A stretch of 64,000 nt of DNA from JBBDYG01 sp040901765. GTDB taxonomy: Bacteria > Planctomycetota > Planctomycetia > Pirellulales > Lacipirellulaceae. The stretch is from assembly GCA_040901765.1 (NCBI GenBank), contig JBBDYG010000013.1:124001-188000 (forward strand), in the 5' to 3' direction. The notes beneath the pieces are model-generated. The model was not told the DNA's origin. It made no database searches and saw only the letters and a program-made list of their open reading frames with translations. Of the stretch, positions 18,124 through 26,416 are shown in pieces; position 1 is the first letter of the stretch, and each line of letters opens with the position of its first letter. Both the position numbers and the translations under genes were made by a program.

Positions 18124-18999
18124 ATGCCTTCGTCGCGTCTTCAACAGACGATTGGTCACACCGTTTCGGTCGCCGGGATCGGTTACTGGAGCGGCCAGGA
18201 CGTGCAAGTCGAGTTCCGCCCCGCGCCGGCGGACGCGGGAATCACTTTCGTTCGCGACGATCTCGGTCCCGCGGCGCGGATTCCGGCGAGCGTCGAGCAC
18301 CGAATCGACTTGTCGCGCCGGACCTCGCTGCAAAAGTGCGCGGCGCGCGTCGACATGATTGAACACGTCATGGCAGCCTTGGGCGGAATGCAGGTCGACA
18401 ACTGTGAGGTCGGCGTCACCGCAGCGGAGATGCCGGCCTGCGACGGTTCCGCGATGGATTTTGTGGAGGCTCTCGACGTAGTTGGTGTCGTGCAACAAAG
18501 GGAAGCGGTTCGACCGCTAGTTGTTCACGAAAATGTGCGGGCCGGTAGTGGCGACTGCTGGATCGAAGCGCGACCCACGCGACGCGATCGTCTAACGATT
18601 GAATTTCATCTCGATTACCGCGCTCACCGAGCGATCGGCTCCCAGTCCCTCACGATCGAAATCACACCCGATTCCTTCCGACGCGAGATTGCCCGCGCCC
18701 GCACGTTCGTGCTGGAACACGAGGCAGCGCAGTTCGTAGCGCAGGGCAAAGGAACTCGAGTGACGCCGCAGGACATTCTGATTTTCGGCGCCGACGGTCC
18801 CATTGAGAACTCGCTGCGATATGAAGATGAATGCGTTCGCCATAAGATTCTGGACGTGATCGGAGACCTGGCTCTTGCAACTCGGCCGATCGTGGGGCAT
18901 GTCGTGGCGTTTCGTAGCGGTCATCACCTCAATGCCCAATTGGTTGAGTCGCTACTTCTTCGGGAAGCCATCGAAGGAACAAGAAGAATGTCCGCCTGA
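18124..18999 (+). CDS. lpxC: UDP-3-O-acyl-N-acetylglucosamine deacetylase
   Basis: 291 residues from the ATG at 18124 (MPSSRLQQTIGHTVSVAGIG). Zn-binding and catalytic signatures are present: DMIEHVMAALGGM (His of the EHxxA motif), CDGSAMDF, RTFVLEHEA, RHKILDVIGDLAL (His and Asp ligands) and SGHHLNAQLV. It catalyses the committed step of lipid A synthesis in the cytoplasm. Unlike many related genomes it is not fused to fabZ. Followed 65 bases later by lpxA. The upstream frame start at 18055 adds residues without similarity. Confidence 0.95.
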   Translation: MPSSRLQQTIGHTVSVAGIGYWSGQDVQVEFRPAPADAGITFVRDDLGPAARIPASVEHRIDLSRRTSLQKCAARVDMIEHVMAALGGMQVDNCEVGVTAAEMPACDGSAMDFVEALDVVGVVQQREAVRPLVVHENVRAGSGDCWIEARPTRRDRLTIEFHLDYRAHRAIGSQSLTIEITPDSFRREIARARTFVLEHEAAQFVAQGKGTRVTPQDILIFGADGPIENSLRYEDECVRHKILDVIGDLALATRPIVGHVVAFRSGHHLNAQLVESLLLREAIEGTRRMSA

Positions 19000-19064
19000 A
19001 GCTTCTCCCTAGAGCGATCTGTCACGAGTAACACAAATCATCGAACTCTCGCCACTGACTTTCT

Positions 19065-19871
19065 ATGTCGACGCGCACCGCAACCAATGCTTGGATCGAT
19101 CCCCGTGCCTCGATCGAAGACGATGTCGAGATCGGCCCGTTCTGCACCATTGGGCCGGACGTACAGATTGGACGCGGTACTCGGCTAATTAGTTCCGTGA
19201 CCGTCATGGGTCGAGTAACGATCGGCCGCGACAACACGATTTATCCGGGTGCTGTGATTGGGGGTGAACCTCAAGACATCAGTTATGCCGGCAGCGACAC
19301 ATGCGTCCTGATTGGCGACGGAAACATTATCCGAGAGGGAGTAACGATCAACCGTGCGACCGAAAAAGATGACGGAATTACCAAGTTAGGCGACCGGAAT
19401 TTTCTGATGGCTGGCGCTCACGTAGCGCACGATTGTGAACTCGGAAGCGATATCATCATCGCCAACGCGACCTTACTCGGGGGACACGTACGTGTGGCAG
19501 ACCACGCATCGATCTCGGGCGGCGTGGCGATTCATCACTATACAACCATCGGCAGCTTCAGCTTCGTGGGCGGCCTGGCCAAGGTGTTGCACGACGTTCC
19601 ACCGTACATGCTGTGCGAGGGTCATCCGGCCCGACCGCGTTGCATCAATATCGTGGCTCTGAAGCGAAACAATTTTTCCGCCCAGGACATCGATGCGTTG
19701 GCCGAAGCGCACCGCTTGCTGTACCGGTCGAAGGTTGGCCAGCACGCGGCGCGGGAGGTGCTTCGCGGCAAGGACCAACTCAGGCCGCCGGTGCTGGAGT
19801 TACTTCAGTTCATCGAGAGTCAGCAGGAAGGCCGGCACGGTCGCGGCCGCGAAGTCAGGAGAGCCGCGTGA
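19065..19871 (+). CDS. lpxA: Acyl-ACP--UDP-N-acetylglucosamine O-acyltransferase
   Basis: 268 residues built of hexapeptide repeats (IDPRASIEDDVEIGPFCTIG, VTIGRDNTIYPGAVIGG) forming a left-handed beta helix. The catalytic His lies in MAGAHVAHDCELG. The C-terminal helical part (ALKRNNFSAQDIDALAEAHR) matches LpxA. It transfers a 3-hydroxyacyl chain from ACP to UDP-GlcNAc, or to the 3-amino analogue if one is made (see the adjacent oxidoreductase). Its TGA stop overlaps the GTG start of the next gene. Confidence 0.95.
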   Translation: MSTRTATNAWIDPRASIEDDVEIGPFCTIGPDVQIGRGTRLISSVTVMGRVTIGRDNTIYPGAVIGGEPQDISYAGSDTCVLIGDGNIIREGVTINRATEKDDGITKLGDRNFLMAGAHVAHDCELGSDIIIANATLLGGHVRVADHASISGGVAIHHYTTIGSFSFVGGLAKVLHDVPPYMLCEGHPARPRCINIVALKRNNFSAQDIDALAEAHRLLYRSKVGQHAAREVLRGKDQLRPPVLELLQFIESQQEGRHGRGREVRRAA

Positions 19872-20980
19872 CGCCGCTTCGTCTTGGCATCATCGGTGCC
19901 GGCCATCTCGGCAGTATCCACGCCCGGCTTGCGGTGGGGTTGCCCGAGTTTCAATTGGTGGCCGTCGTGGATCCATTAGCCGAGGCCCGAAAGTCGATTG
20001 CCCAGGAGACTGGCGCGCGAGCGTTCGAGGATCATCGGGAAGTAATCGGCGAAATCGACGCGGCAGTGGTTGCCACGCCAACAGCGGCCCATCACGCGGT
20101 TGCCGCGGAGCTGCTCCGCGCCGGCGTGCCAGTCCTTGTCGAGAAGCCGCTCGCACCGACGCTCGAACAGGCGAATCAGCTTGTGCAACTCGCCCGGCGG
20201 CAGAATCTCGTGCTTCAAGTGGGTCACGTCGAGCGTTTCAATCCGGCCCTTGAGTTAGTGGCTCGCCAAGTCCGCGATCCTCGATTCATTCAAGCGACGA
20301 GAACCAGCGGCTACAGTTTTCGCTCGACCGACATTGGAGTCGTGCTCGATTTGATGATTCATGACCTGGATGTGGTGCTGAGCCTGGTGCAGTCGCCCGT
20401 CCAGCAGGTCTTCGCATTGGGAGTCTCCGTTCTCGGCGACCACGAAGACATGGCCTACGCCCAGCTTCAGTTCGAGAGCGGCTGCGTGGCGCAGCTCACC
20501 GCGTCGCGCGTCAGCTATGTAACCGAGCGATCGCTCAAGGTTTTTACTTCCCGTTTGTTTGCGGCGGTCGATTACTCGACCCGGACGGCGACGATTGTGA
20601 AACCGCAAGAAGACATCCTGCGTCGGCAGCGGCAGGCGAATCAACTTACGGCCGACGAGCGTGAATTTTACCGCCAGCATTTGTTTGAACAGATGCTCGA
20701 GCGGACGGAACAAATCGCTCCCGCGAATAACGCCATCGAGGAGGAACTACGCGACTTCGCCCGCAGCATCCGCACGGGTAGGGAGCCGCGCGTTTCAGGT
20801 GCCGCGGGACGCGATGCAATCGCGGTGGCGGAAATGATTCTCGAAAAGATAGAATCCCACGCTTGGGACGGCAATTTTCTCGGTCGCCAGGGACCATTCG
20901 CTATGCCGGCGCTGCCAATTGTGCCGGCGGCCTTGTCACTTCCCGGTATCACCGCTCAGCCGCAACGTAAAGCGGGCTGA
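19868..20980 (+). CDS. Gfo/Idh/MocA oxidoreductase, possible UDP-GlcNAc 3-dehydrogenase (GnnA-like)
   Basis: The start is GTG at 19868 in a GTGA overlap with the lpxA stop, with AGGAG five bases before; this gives 370 residues beginning TPLRLGIIGAGHLGSIHARL, a Rossmann GxGxxG. The family motif EKPL (VPVLVEKPLAPT) and HVERFNPALE are present. Translational coupling to lpxA suggests a role in lipid A precursor synthesis. In Acidithiobacillus and Leptospira, a Gfo/Idh-type enzyme (GnnA) next to lpxA oxidises UDP-GlcNAc before transamination by GnnB. No GnnB-like aminotransferase is in this window, so that role is inferred. Confidence 0.8.
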   Translation: MTPLRLGIIGAGHLGSIHARLAVGLPEFQLVAVVDPLAEARKSIAQETGARAFEDHREVIGEIDAAVVATPTAAHHAVAAELLRAGVPVLVEKPLAPTLEQANQLVQLARRQNLVLQVGHVERFNPALELVARQVRDPRFIQATRTSGYSFRSTDIGVVLDLMIHDLDVVLSLVQSPVQQVFALGVSVLGDHEDMAYAQLQFESGCVAQLTASRVSYVTERSLKVFTSRLFAAVDYSTRTATIVKPQEDILRRQRQANQLTADEREFYRQHLFEQMLERTEQIAPANNAIEEELRDFARSIRTGREPRVSGAAGRDAIAVAEMILEKIESHAWDGNFLGRQGPFAMPALPIVPAALSLPGITAQPQRKAG

Positions 20981-21002
20981 GTTGGCTACATGGCACAATG
21001 CG

Positions 21003-21362
21003 TCACGTCTGAGTAGCTTCATCGCCTGGAAGGGAACTCGCAAGCAGTTCACTGACCGCTACAGTCAGCGGTTCGAGATTCGATTCAACAACCCGCCAGA
21101 TTGCATCCAGCTTCACACCGAAATAATGGTGAATTAACACGTCGCGCATGCCGGCGATTTGTTTCCAAGGAACCTCCGGCTGTCGGTCTAAAGTCGATTG
21201 GGTGACCTGCTTGACCGCCTCTCCGATGATCTCGAAGTTCCGGATCACGGCGTCCTGTGTTTTGCAGTCGGTAAGGAAACCCTCTCGACCTGCAGTGGTA
21301 TAGCTGCGGATACGCTCTATCGCGTCGCGAACGTGGAGCAGATAGACGCGGTCCGTTTTCAC
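21003..21362 (-). CDS. HepT-like HEPN toxin
   Basis: 119 residues, GTG start at 21362 overlapping the stop of the MntA-like gene (GTGA). The HEPN ribonuclease motif R-x4-H-x-Y is intact (Arg73, His78, Tyr80 in RDVLIHHYFG). The rest is the helical DUF86 bundle (DAVIRNFEIIGEAVKQV). In the characterised HepT/MntA system the toxin is an RNase silenced when its partner adenylylates the motif tyrosine; all needed residues are present here. Confidence 0.9.
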   Translation of the reverse strand: MKTDRVYLLHVRDAIERIRSYTTAGREGFLTDCKTQDAVIRNFEIIGEAVKQVTQSTLDRQPEVPWKQIAGMRDVLIHHYFGVKLDAIWRVVESNLEPLTVAVSELLASSLPGDEATQT

Positions 21363-21643
21363 AATGGAATGGCCTCGCGCAGTATACTGCCTTCCAAATA
21401 ACGGCTGATGCCGCCGATCAGCACGACATCGACCTGGCAGCCGAGCAGAACTTCCAGGTCTTGTTGGAGCGCAACCTGGTCCAGTATCGAGCGATCAGGC
21501 TCCAGATCCACGAGAAAATCGATATCGCTCGCTTCGTGTTCTTGCCCTAGTGCGAATGAACCAAAAACGCGGACGTTGTGCGCCCCGTGCTTTTGCGCGA
21601 GATCAAGTATCTCGCGTCGTTTGCTCGTCAATACCGGTGACAT
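21359..21643 (-). CDS. MntA-like minimal nucleotidyltransferase antitoxin
   Basis: 94 residues with the polymerase-beta-type motif G-S-x10-D-x-D (Gly28-Ser29, Asp40, Asp42 in VFGSFALGQEHEASDIDFLV). It precedes and overlaps the HEPN toxin gene by four bases, the order usual for MntA-HepT. Expected to transfer AMP to the toxin. Confidence 0.9.
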   Translation of the reverse strand: MSPVLTSKRREILDLAQKHGAHNVRVFGSFALGQEHEASDIDFLVDLEPDRSILDQVALQQDLEVLLGCQVDVVLIGGISRYLEGSILREAIPL

Positions 21644-21658
21644 GGAATTAGCACTCCA

Positions 21659-23146
21659 TTAGGCCAAGTCGCGGTCTTCAAAGAGCGCCAGCGCCAACAA
21701 CATCGCCACGGTCGAATAAAGCGCGCAATAGAGCGCCGCCATGCCGAGATAGTCCCACGGCACGCGTTGGCCGCCGGCGATGGCCGCCTGGATATTAAAG
21801 TGATCGAGTACCGGCAAGACCACCGCTACGAGTTTGCCGATGAAAGCGACAAATTCAATTTCGCCCGCCGAGCTATTGACGATCATCGGCCCCAAATGTC
21901 CAAGCACGTAGATCGAGCCGCAAATTAACAGATTGGGCAGCATTGGCAGGCGGGTCGATATGGCGACGCTGATCGCAGTGAGAACGACCGTCTCGAAGAA
22001 CGCAAGCACCAGACCCGGCACGGTGCGAATCATCTCGTCGAAGCAAAGCTGCCAGTCGGGATTCGGGTTTGAGGTTTCGCGAGCATCGTACACTACCTTG
22101 TAGGAGACCGTCGCGAGCAACACGGCGCCGAGCACGACATACATCAGAAGCACCGGCCAGATGATGCCGAGGAATTTGCCGAGAATGAACTGTCGCCGGC
22201 TGATTGGTTTGGAGAGCAGCGTTAGTGCCGTACGGCCTTCAATCTCATCCGCCACGGAGACGCTCGCGGTCCAAAGGGCAAAGATGATCGACAGCACCAT
22301 AATAGTGGTCAGGCCCGAGTCCTTAAGCATCTTTACATCTTCGCCGAACGTGTTGTACGGGATATAAATGTAAGCCAATAGCGCGAGAGCTCCGCCCCCG
22401 AGGAACAGCAGGAACAGCGGTTGAGCGATCGCTTCTTTGGAGGTGGCCAAAGCGATGGTAGATACGCCGGATAACAGCCAATTAACGAGGAAGTACAGCA
22501 CAAAGATGCCGACGACCGATGCAGCCGCAATTGGCACGTAGTGGACTTCGGGCATGGCCACGTCGGTCGTGTACTCCATCGCGAAAGCAGCCGGGATGTC
22601 GCCTTCGTTTGTGACGTAGAGCTTCGTGACGGTGTCCTGAAAACCGCGCGGCAAGCGGCTGTTGGGAGTCCACTTATACGGTTCGTCGCCCTGGACGACC
22701 GCGATTGGTTTGATGTACGCGGCTCCCTTTTCGGAAGCAATTCGAAGATCTTGGTTGCTCTTAAACGTGTAATCCTGAAGTTCATCGGCGCGAAAGTTCA
22801 CCGTGACCTCTTGGTCTTCTACTTTCGGTTTGATTTCCTGGTTGACCGTCGCTGGACCCACCGCAGGCAACCGCTGGAGCGATTCGCGCAAGCGGCTCAT
22901 CGGCATCGTGAACGCGCCGATTAGGAACAACAGCATGAACGCTGCAATGACGTAGCTCAATTGTAGGAGGACTCCGTCTTGCACGGTTGCCCACAGGCTG
23001 GCCGCAGCCGGTCGCGAGATCAGCCACACCAGCCCATAGATCAATGCGAGCAGGGCCGCGCCTGCAGTCACTCCGACGGAGAGTATCCAAAGCGGCGTGA
23101 GCCAGATTTCGAGATTAGCCAGCGGTAATAGAGGGAGATTGGTCAT
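21659..23146 (-). CDS. ABC-2-type transporter permease (NosY-like), orphan
   Basis: 495 residues. Two hydrophobic segments lie at the N-terminus, then a large soluble region (residues ~90-200, NFRADELQDYTFKSNQDLRI). A bundle of about five to six membrane helices follows, including the ABC-2 signature EIEGRTALTLLSKPISRRQFILGK. This matches the permeases annotated as involved in multi-copper enzyme maturation. No ATP-binding subunit is adjacent; the next genes are acylphosphatase and the TA pair. The substrate is unknown. Confidence 0.8.
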   Translation of the reverse strand: MTNLPLLPLANLEIWLTPLWILSVGVTAGAALLALIYGLVWLISRPAAASLWATVQDGVLLQLSYVIAAFMLLFLIGAFTMPMSRLRESLQRLPAVGPATVNQEIKPKVEDQEVTVNFRADELQDYTFKSNQDLRIASEKGAAYIKPIAVVQGDEPYKWTPNSRLPRGFQDTVTKLYVTNEGDIPAAFAMEYTTDVAMPEVHYVPIAAASVVGIFVLYFLVNWLLSGVSTIALATSKEAIAQPLFLLFLGGGALALLAYIYIPYNTFGEDVKMLKDSGLTTIMVLSIIFALWTASVSVADEIEGRTALTLLSKPISRRQFILGKFLGIIWPVLLMYVVLGAVLLATVSYKVVYDARETSNPNPDWQLCFDEMIRTVPGLVLAFFETVVLTAISVAISTRLPMLPNLLICGSIYVLGHLGPMIVNSSAGEIEFVAFIGKLVAVVLPVLDHFNIQAAIAGGQRVPWDYLGMAALYCALYSTVAMLLALALFEDRDLA

Positions 23147-23187
23147 CGCGTTAGAACCGTAGTTAATGATCTGCGAACTGTTTGCCG

Positions 23188-23469
23188 TCAGTGTCGGATT
23201 TCAAATGCGTCGAACTGCCCCGATGCGGGTCGGATATCAGTTGACTCGTCACGGATTTGGCCGGCGAAGTGGCGTCGTATCTCGGCGAGGAACTCGTTTA
23301 GCTCTGGTGACAAGCCCTCCGCGATGAGTTCCACCCGTCCGTCGTGTAGGTTTTTCACGTATCCCGTTACGTCGAAACTGCTAGCAAGGTTCCGCGTGGT
23401 GTAACGAAAACCGACTCCCTGGACGTGCCCGGAGTAGGTGACTCGACGTTGCTCGCTTGGCCCGGCCAT
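23188..23469 (-). CDS. acyP: Acylphosphatase
   Basis: 93 residues from the ATG at 23469 (GGGAG upstream). The phosphate-binding loop and catalytic Arg are in GHVQGVGFRYTTR, and the catalytic Asn is in GYVKNLHDGRVEL. The length fits the single-domain family, which hydrolyses acyl phosphates in the cytoplasm. Confidence 0.92.
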   Translation of the reverse strand: MAGPSEQRRVTYSGHVQGVGFRYTTRNLASSFDVTGYVKNLHDGRVELIAEGLSPELNEFLAEIRRHFAGQIRDESTDIRPASGQFDAFEIRH

Positions 23470-23614
23470 CAGCCTAACTCCCGTAGTGGCCACGCGTTAC
23501 TACATTCCGCCAGAGGCTTGAGTATACGCCCACGGCGCACGACATGCCAGGGTTGACCCAGTTGCCGAAGGCTCCTAACTTCCGCTCGCCCCGCGATCCC
23601 CAGGGAAATCTCCC

Positions 23615-24745
23615 ATGCCACTATTCCGCGAATTTGTCGCGTCTATTTTCTTATTTTCCAGTTTGACGGCTGCAACGCACGCCGCGGATTCGGCGCTACA
23701 ATTTGTCGTGCTGCGGAATGGCAATGTCCTCCGCGGAACGGTCGAGAAAGCCGGCGACCATTGGCGGGTCGTTTCGGCGGGAACCGAACTTCACGTGCGA
23801 ACGGCCGAAGTGGACTTCCTTTGCCAGTCGATCGAGGCCGCCTATGCAGAGTATCGAACGCGACTCGCGCCGCCATTGGCGATCGGCCATCTGCAACTGG
23901 CCGCGTGGTGTGTGCGGCATGAACAGTGGGAGGCCGCAAAGGTCGAACTGGCCGCCGCTCGGCAGCTTGAACCCAATCATCCGCGGTTAACGATTCTTGA
24001 GCAGACTGCAGCCCACCTGCAACGGGTGGCCGAGTCGATGCCGCCAACTCCTGCCCCGTTGGCGGAGAAATCGGCCGATGCGGTAGTGCAAACCGGACTC
24101 AACGCGGCGCAAGTTACCGAGTTGCCAGAGGGGGCGCTCGAAGACTTTACGCGGCGCGTACAGCCGATTTTGGTCAACAACTGCACGACGAGCGGTTGCC
24201 ATCGCGTGGATGGACCGCAGCAATTTCAACTGAATCGCGACCTGCTTCACGGCATGGCGAATCGCCGCTCGACGATGCGCAACTTGGCGGCGACGCTCAA
24301 TCTGGTGAACGTCGAAATTCCGCTCGAGAGCGATCTGCTCGCGCTGGCCAGCGCGGCGCACGCTGGAATGGAAATACCGCCGCTGCCGGTCCATCAGCGC
24401 GAATTGCACAAACGGCTTGAAGAATGGGTGCTGCTCGTGTCGGGCAAGGATTCACCGGAGCCGTCCGCACAGGGCGCAGCCGCGCAATTTGCGGCGGTTG
24501 GCGCTGGCCAATCTGGCGGCGTCGAACCGACAACCGCCGCAACGTTACTGGAAAACGACGGCAAAGTAATGCCGGCCAGCTTCGATGAAGAAGCGCTTTC
24601 CGCGGCATCGGCACCCAAGCCGCTTCGCGTCGGGGTGCAACTTAAAGCATGGATGCCGCGCGACGAGTTCGATCCAGAGATTTTCAATCGCCGCCAAGCA
24701 AACGTCCCCGAACCGCTGCCAGTCGAATCCGCGGTAGAAAAGTAG
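23615..24745 (+). CDS. Exported planctomycete-type heme-motif protein
   Basis: 376 residues with a signal peptide (SIFLFSSLTAATHAAD). Residues ~30-140 combine a small beta domain (VVLRNGNVLRGTVEKAGDHW) with a TPR-like helical stretch. Then comes VQPILVNNCTTSGCH, the start of the planctomycete cytochrome-like PSD modules, in which the heme motif is C-x4-C-H instead of C-x2-C-H. The C-terminus is Ala/Pro-rich and low-complexity. Probably a periplasmic protein; heme binding through the long-spaced motif is not certain. Confidence 0.7.
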   Translation: MPLFREFVASIFLFSSLTAATHAADSALQFVVLRNGNVLRGTVEKAGDHWRVVSAGTELHVRTAEVDFLCQSIEAAYAEYRTRLAPPLAIGHLQLAAWCVRHEQWEAAKVELAAARQLEPNHPRLTILEQTAAHLQRVAESMPPTPAPLAEKSADAVVQTGLNAAQVTELPEGALEDFTRRVQPILVNNCTTSGCHRVDGPQQFQLNRDLLHGMANRRSTMRNLAATLNLVNVEIPLESDLLALASAAHAGMEIPPLPVHQRELHKRLEEWVLLVSGKDSPEPSAQGAAAQFAAVGAGQSGGVEPTTAATLLENDGKVMPASFDEEALSAASAPKPLRVGVQLKAWMPRDEFDPEIFNRRQANVPEPLPVESAVEK

Positions 24746-24754
24746 CCGCGACTG

Positions 24755-25018
24755 CTATTTCGCTTGGTCGGAGGCCGAGTCTTCCTCGGTCGGCTCCGCG
24801 GGTGCCGGTTCTGCGTGCGGGGGAGTCTCTTCGTAGATGACCTCGCCCGCGGCAACCATTCCGCCGCTAATGTTCGACCCGGCCCTTCCGCTGCCGCAAG
24901 TTCCGCAAACGCAGTCCGACACGGGCGGTGAGTAGTCGTAGCAGGTGCCGCAGGCGCGGCAGCCGACTAAGGCACTGGTGCCCAGGATGAGTAACACGGC
25001 AAATCGAAGAAAAGTCAT
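24755..25018 (-). CDS. Small Cys-rich lipoprotein
   Basis: 87 residues from the ATG at 25018 (a second in-frame ATG lies nine bases upstream). Lipobox-type signal LGTSALVGC, then a Cys-rich motif (CRACGTCYDYSPPVSDCVCG and CGSGRAGS) and an acidic tail (EPAPAEPTEEDSAS). The same Cys pattern recurs in small lipoproteins of other planctomycetes. The role is unknown; metal or heme binding is possible from the paired Cys. Confidence 0.7.
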   Translation of the reverse strand: MTFLRFAVLLILGTSALVGCRACGTCYDYSPPVSDCVCGTCGSGRAGSNISGGMVAAGEVIYEETPPHAEPAPAEPTEEDSASDQAK

Positions 25019-25131
25019 CGCTAGCATCCCAGCTACGAAGTGTGCGGAGGCCGACCTTCTCGAAGTACATCGGCTCGGACGGCTGGTGCGGATTAGGCAA
25101 AGCTTGCGGGCGGTGCATTCTCGCTAAGCCG

Positions 25132-25794
25132 CTAGCGGAATGACTGCGTTATTCGTGGATCGAGGAGGGTTTCGGCGATGAACTGCACTCCGGGAAAGCT
25201 CTGTCCTTGGTTGTGGTCACCGGGCACCGCGACGGTGAACGCTCCGGCCGCGACGGCGGCCCGGCAGCCGTTTTCGCTGTCTTCGAGGACCATCATTTCT
25301 GCGGAGGGTATATCGAGCCGTTTGGCCGCCAGCAAATAAACTTCGGGGTTCGGCTTGCCGTGCGACACGTCCTCGGCAGTCAAAATGAACTGAAAGTGAT
25401 GTGCGATATGGAGCCGCTCGACGATGTGCCGAGCGTAGTCCCGCGTGCCGCTGGTGGCGATGGCCTTGGGGATTTCATTGGCTTGCAACCAGTCGAGTAG
25501 CACGTACAGGCCCGGCATGGCGTCGAGCCGGACGGCGATTTGTTCATCGACCAGCGCCGTTGATCGCTCCGCGAGGTCATTGAGCGTGATATCGAGTTGG
25601 TGGTAGTCGATCATCAGCTCGAGTGCTGCGTGCGCAGGCAGGCCCATCATGCGATGCCGCAGGTCGTCATCATATGCGAGTCCCCACGGTTCGAGAAGCC
25701 GATGTCCGACTTCGATGTACATCTCTTCGGTGTTGACCATCAGGCCATCGAGATCGAAGACGACGGCGCGGAGTTGCGTGGACTGCTTGTTCAT
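25132..25794 (-). CDS. HAD superfamily hydrolase, beta-phosphoglucomutase-like
   Basis: 220 residues with all HAD motifs: VVFDLDGLMVNTE (nucleophile Asp in DxDG), a Thr/Ser motif (IATSGT), Lys in SHGKPNPEVY, and LEDSENGCRAA. The helical cap follows motif I as in subfamily IA phosphatases and phosphomutases. The substrate is not determinable. It ends near 25132 and lies just downstream of the Nudix gene on the same strand, with a four-base gap. Confidence 0.9.
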   Translation of the reverse strand: MNKQSTQLRAVVFDLDGLMVNTEEMYIEVGHRLLEPWGLAYDDDLRHRMMGLPAHAALELMIDYHQLDITLNDLAERSTALVDEQIAVRLDAMPGLYVLLDWLQANEIPKAIATSGTRDYARHIVERLHIAHHFQFILTAEDVSHGKPNPEVYLLAAKRLDIPSAEMMVLEDSENGCRAAVAAGAFTVAVPGDHNQGQSFPGVQFIAETLLDPRITQSFR

Positions 25795-25798
25795 GGTT

Positions 25799-26416
25799 CT
25801 ATTGACGGAGGAAGTTCGATAGTTGCTCGAGGATTACGGCAGTGGCGCCCCAAACGTGGTCGTCCCCGATGGTAAGGCCCGGGGCAGAGAAATGCAGCGG
25901 ACCACGCTGCAGCGTGACGACGCGACGGGCGGCGGGGTCGGTCAATACGGCGACGGGCAATTCGATCACGCGTTCTACTTCCCGCGGATTCGGTTGCCAA
26001 GCTTGCGGTCGGGCAATAACTCCGACCCAAGGCGTAACCAGCGTGTCGCTCACGTAAACGTAGCAGGCCTCGAGCTGATCGAGCATTTCGACACGGCTTG
26101 GGCCGAGCTCCTCGATGAATTCGCGGACCGCTGCGTCGTCGCTTCCTTCGCCCGGCTCAATCAACCCGCCCGGCAGGCTGATTTGGCCCTGATGTCGCGA
26201 CATGTTGAAGTGACGCACCGTGAGGGGTAGCCACCATTGCCCGGCTTGCTCGTAAAGCGCCAGCAACACCGCTGCGCGGCGGGTCGTGACTCGAACCGGG
26301 CCGCGGTGCCGGCCGTAGCTTAATTCCGGTCCCATGCCGCCCCACCGCGGCCGCGGCCGCTCGGCGAGCGAATGTCGCAGGTTTTCAATTAAATTCTGCA
26401 TCGGGTGGTGGCTCAT
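25799..26416 (-). CDS. Nudix hydrolase, CoA pyrophosphatase-like
   Basis: 205 residues from the ATG at 26416, overlapping the end of the upstream membrane-protein gene by 32 bases. The Nudix box is complete (GGLIEPGEGSDDAAVREFIE, then EL). The preceding SRHQGQISLPGG is the signature of the CoA diphosphatase branch (NudL/YeaB). It likely cleaves CoA or a related dinucleotide in the cytoplasm. Start choice among 26473, 26416 and 26401 is uncertain. Confidence 0.88.
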   Translation of the reverse strand: MSHHPMQNLIENLRHSLAERPRPRWGGMGPELSYGRHRGPVRVTTRRAAVLLALYEQAGQWWLPLTVRHFNMSRHQGQISLPGGLIEPGEGSDDAAVREFIEELGPSRVEMLDQLEACYVYVSDTLVTPWVGVIARPQAWQPNPREVERVIELPVAVLTDPAARRVVTLQRGPLHFSAPGLTIGDDHVWGATAVILEQLSNFLRQ

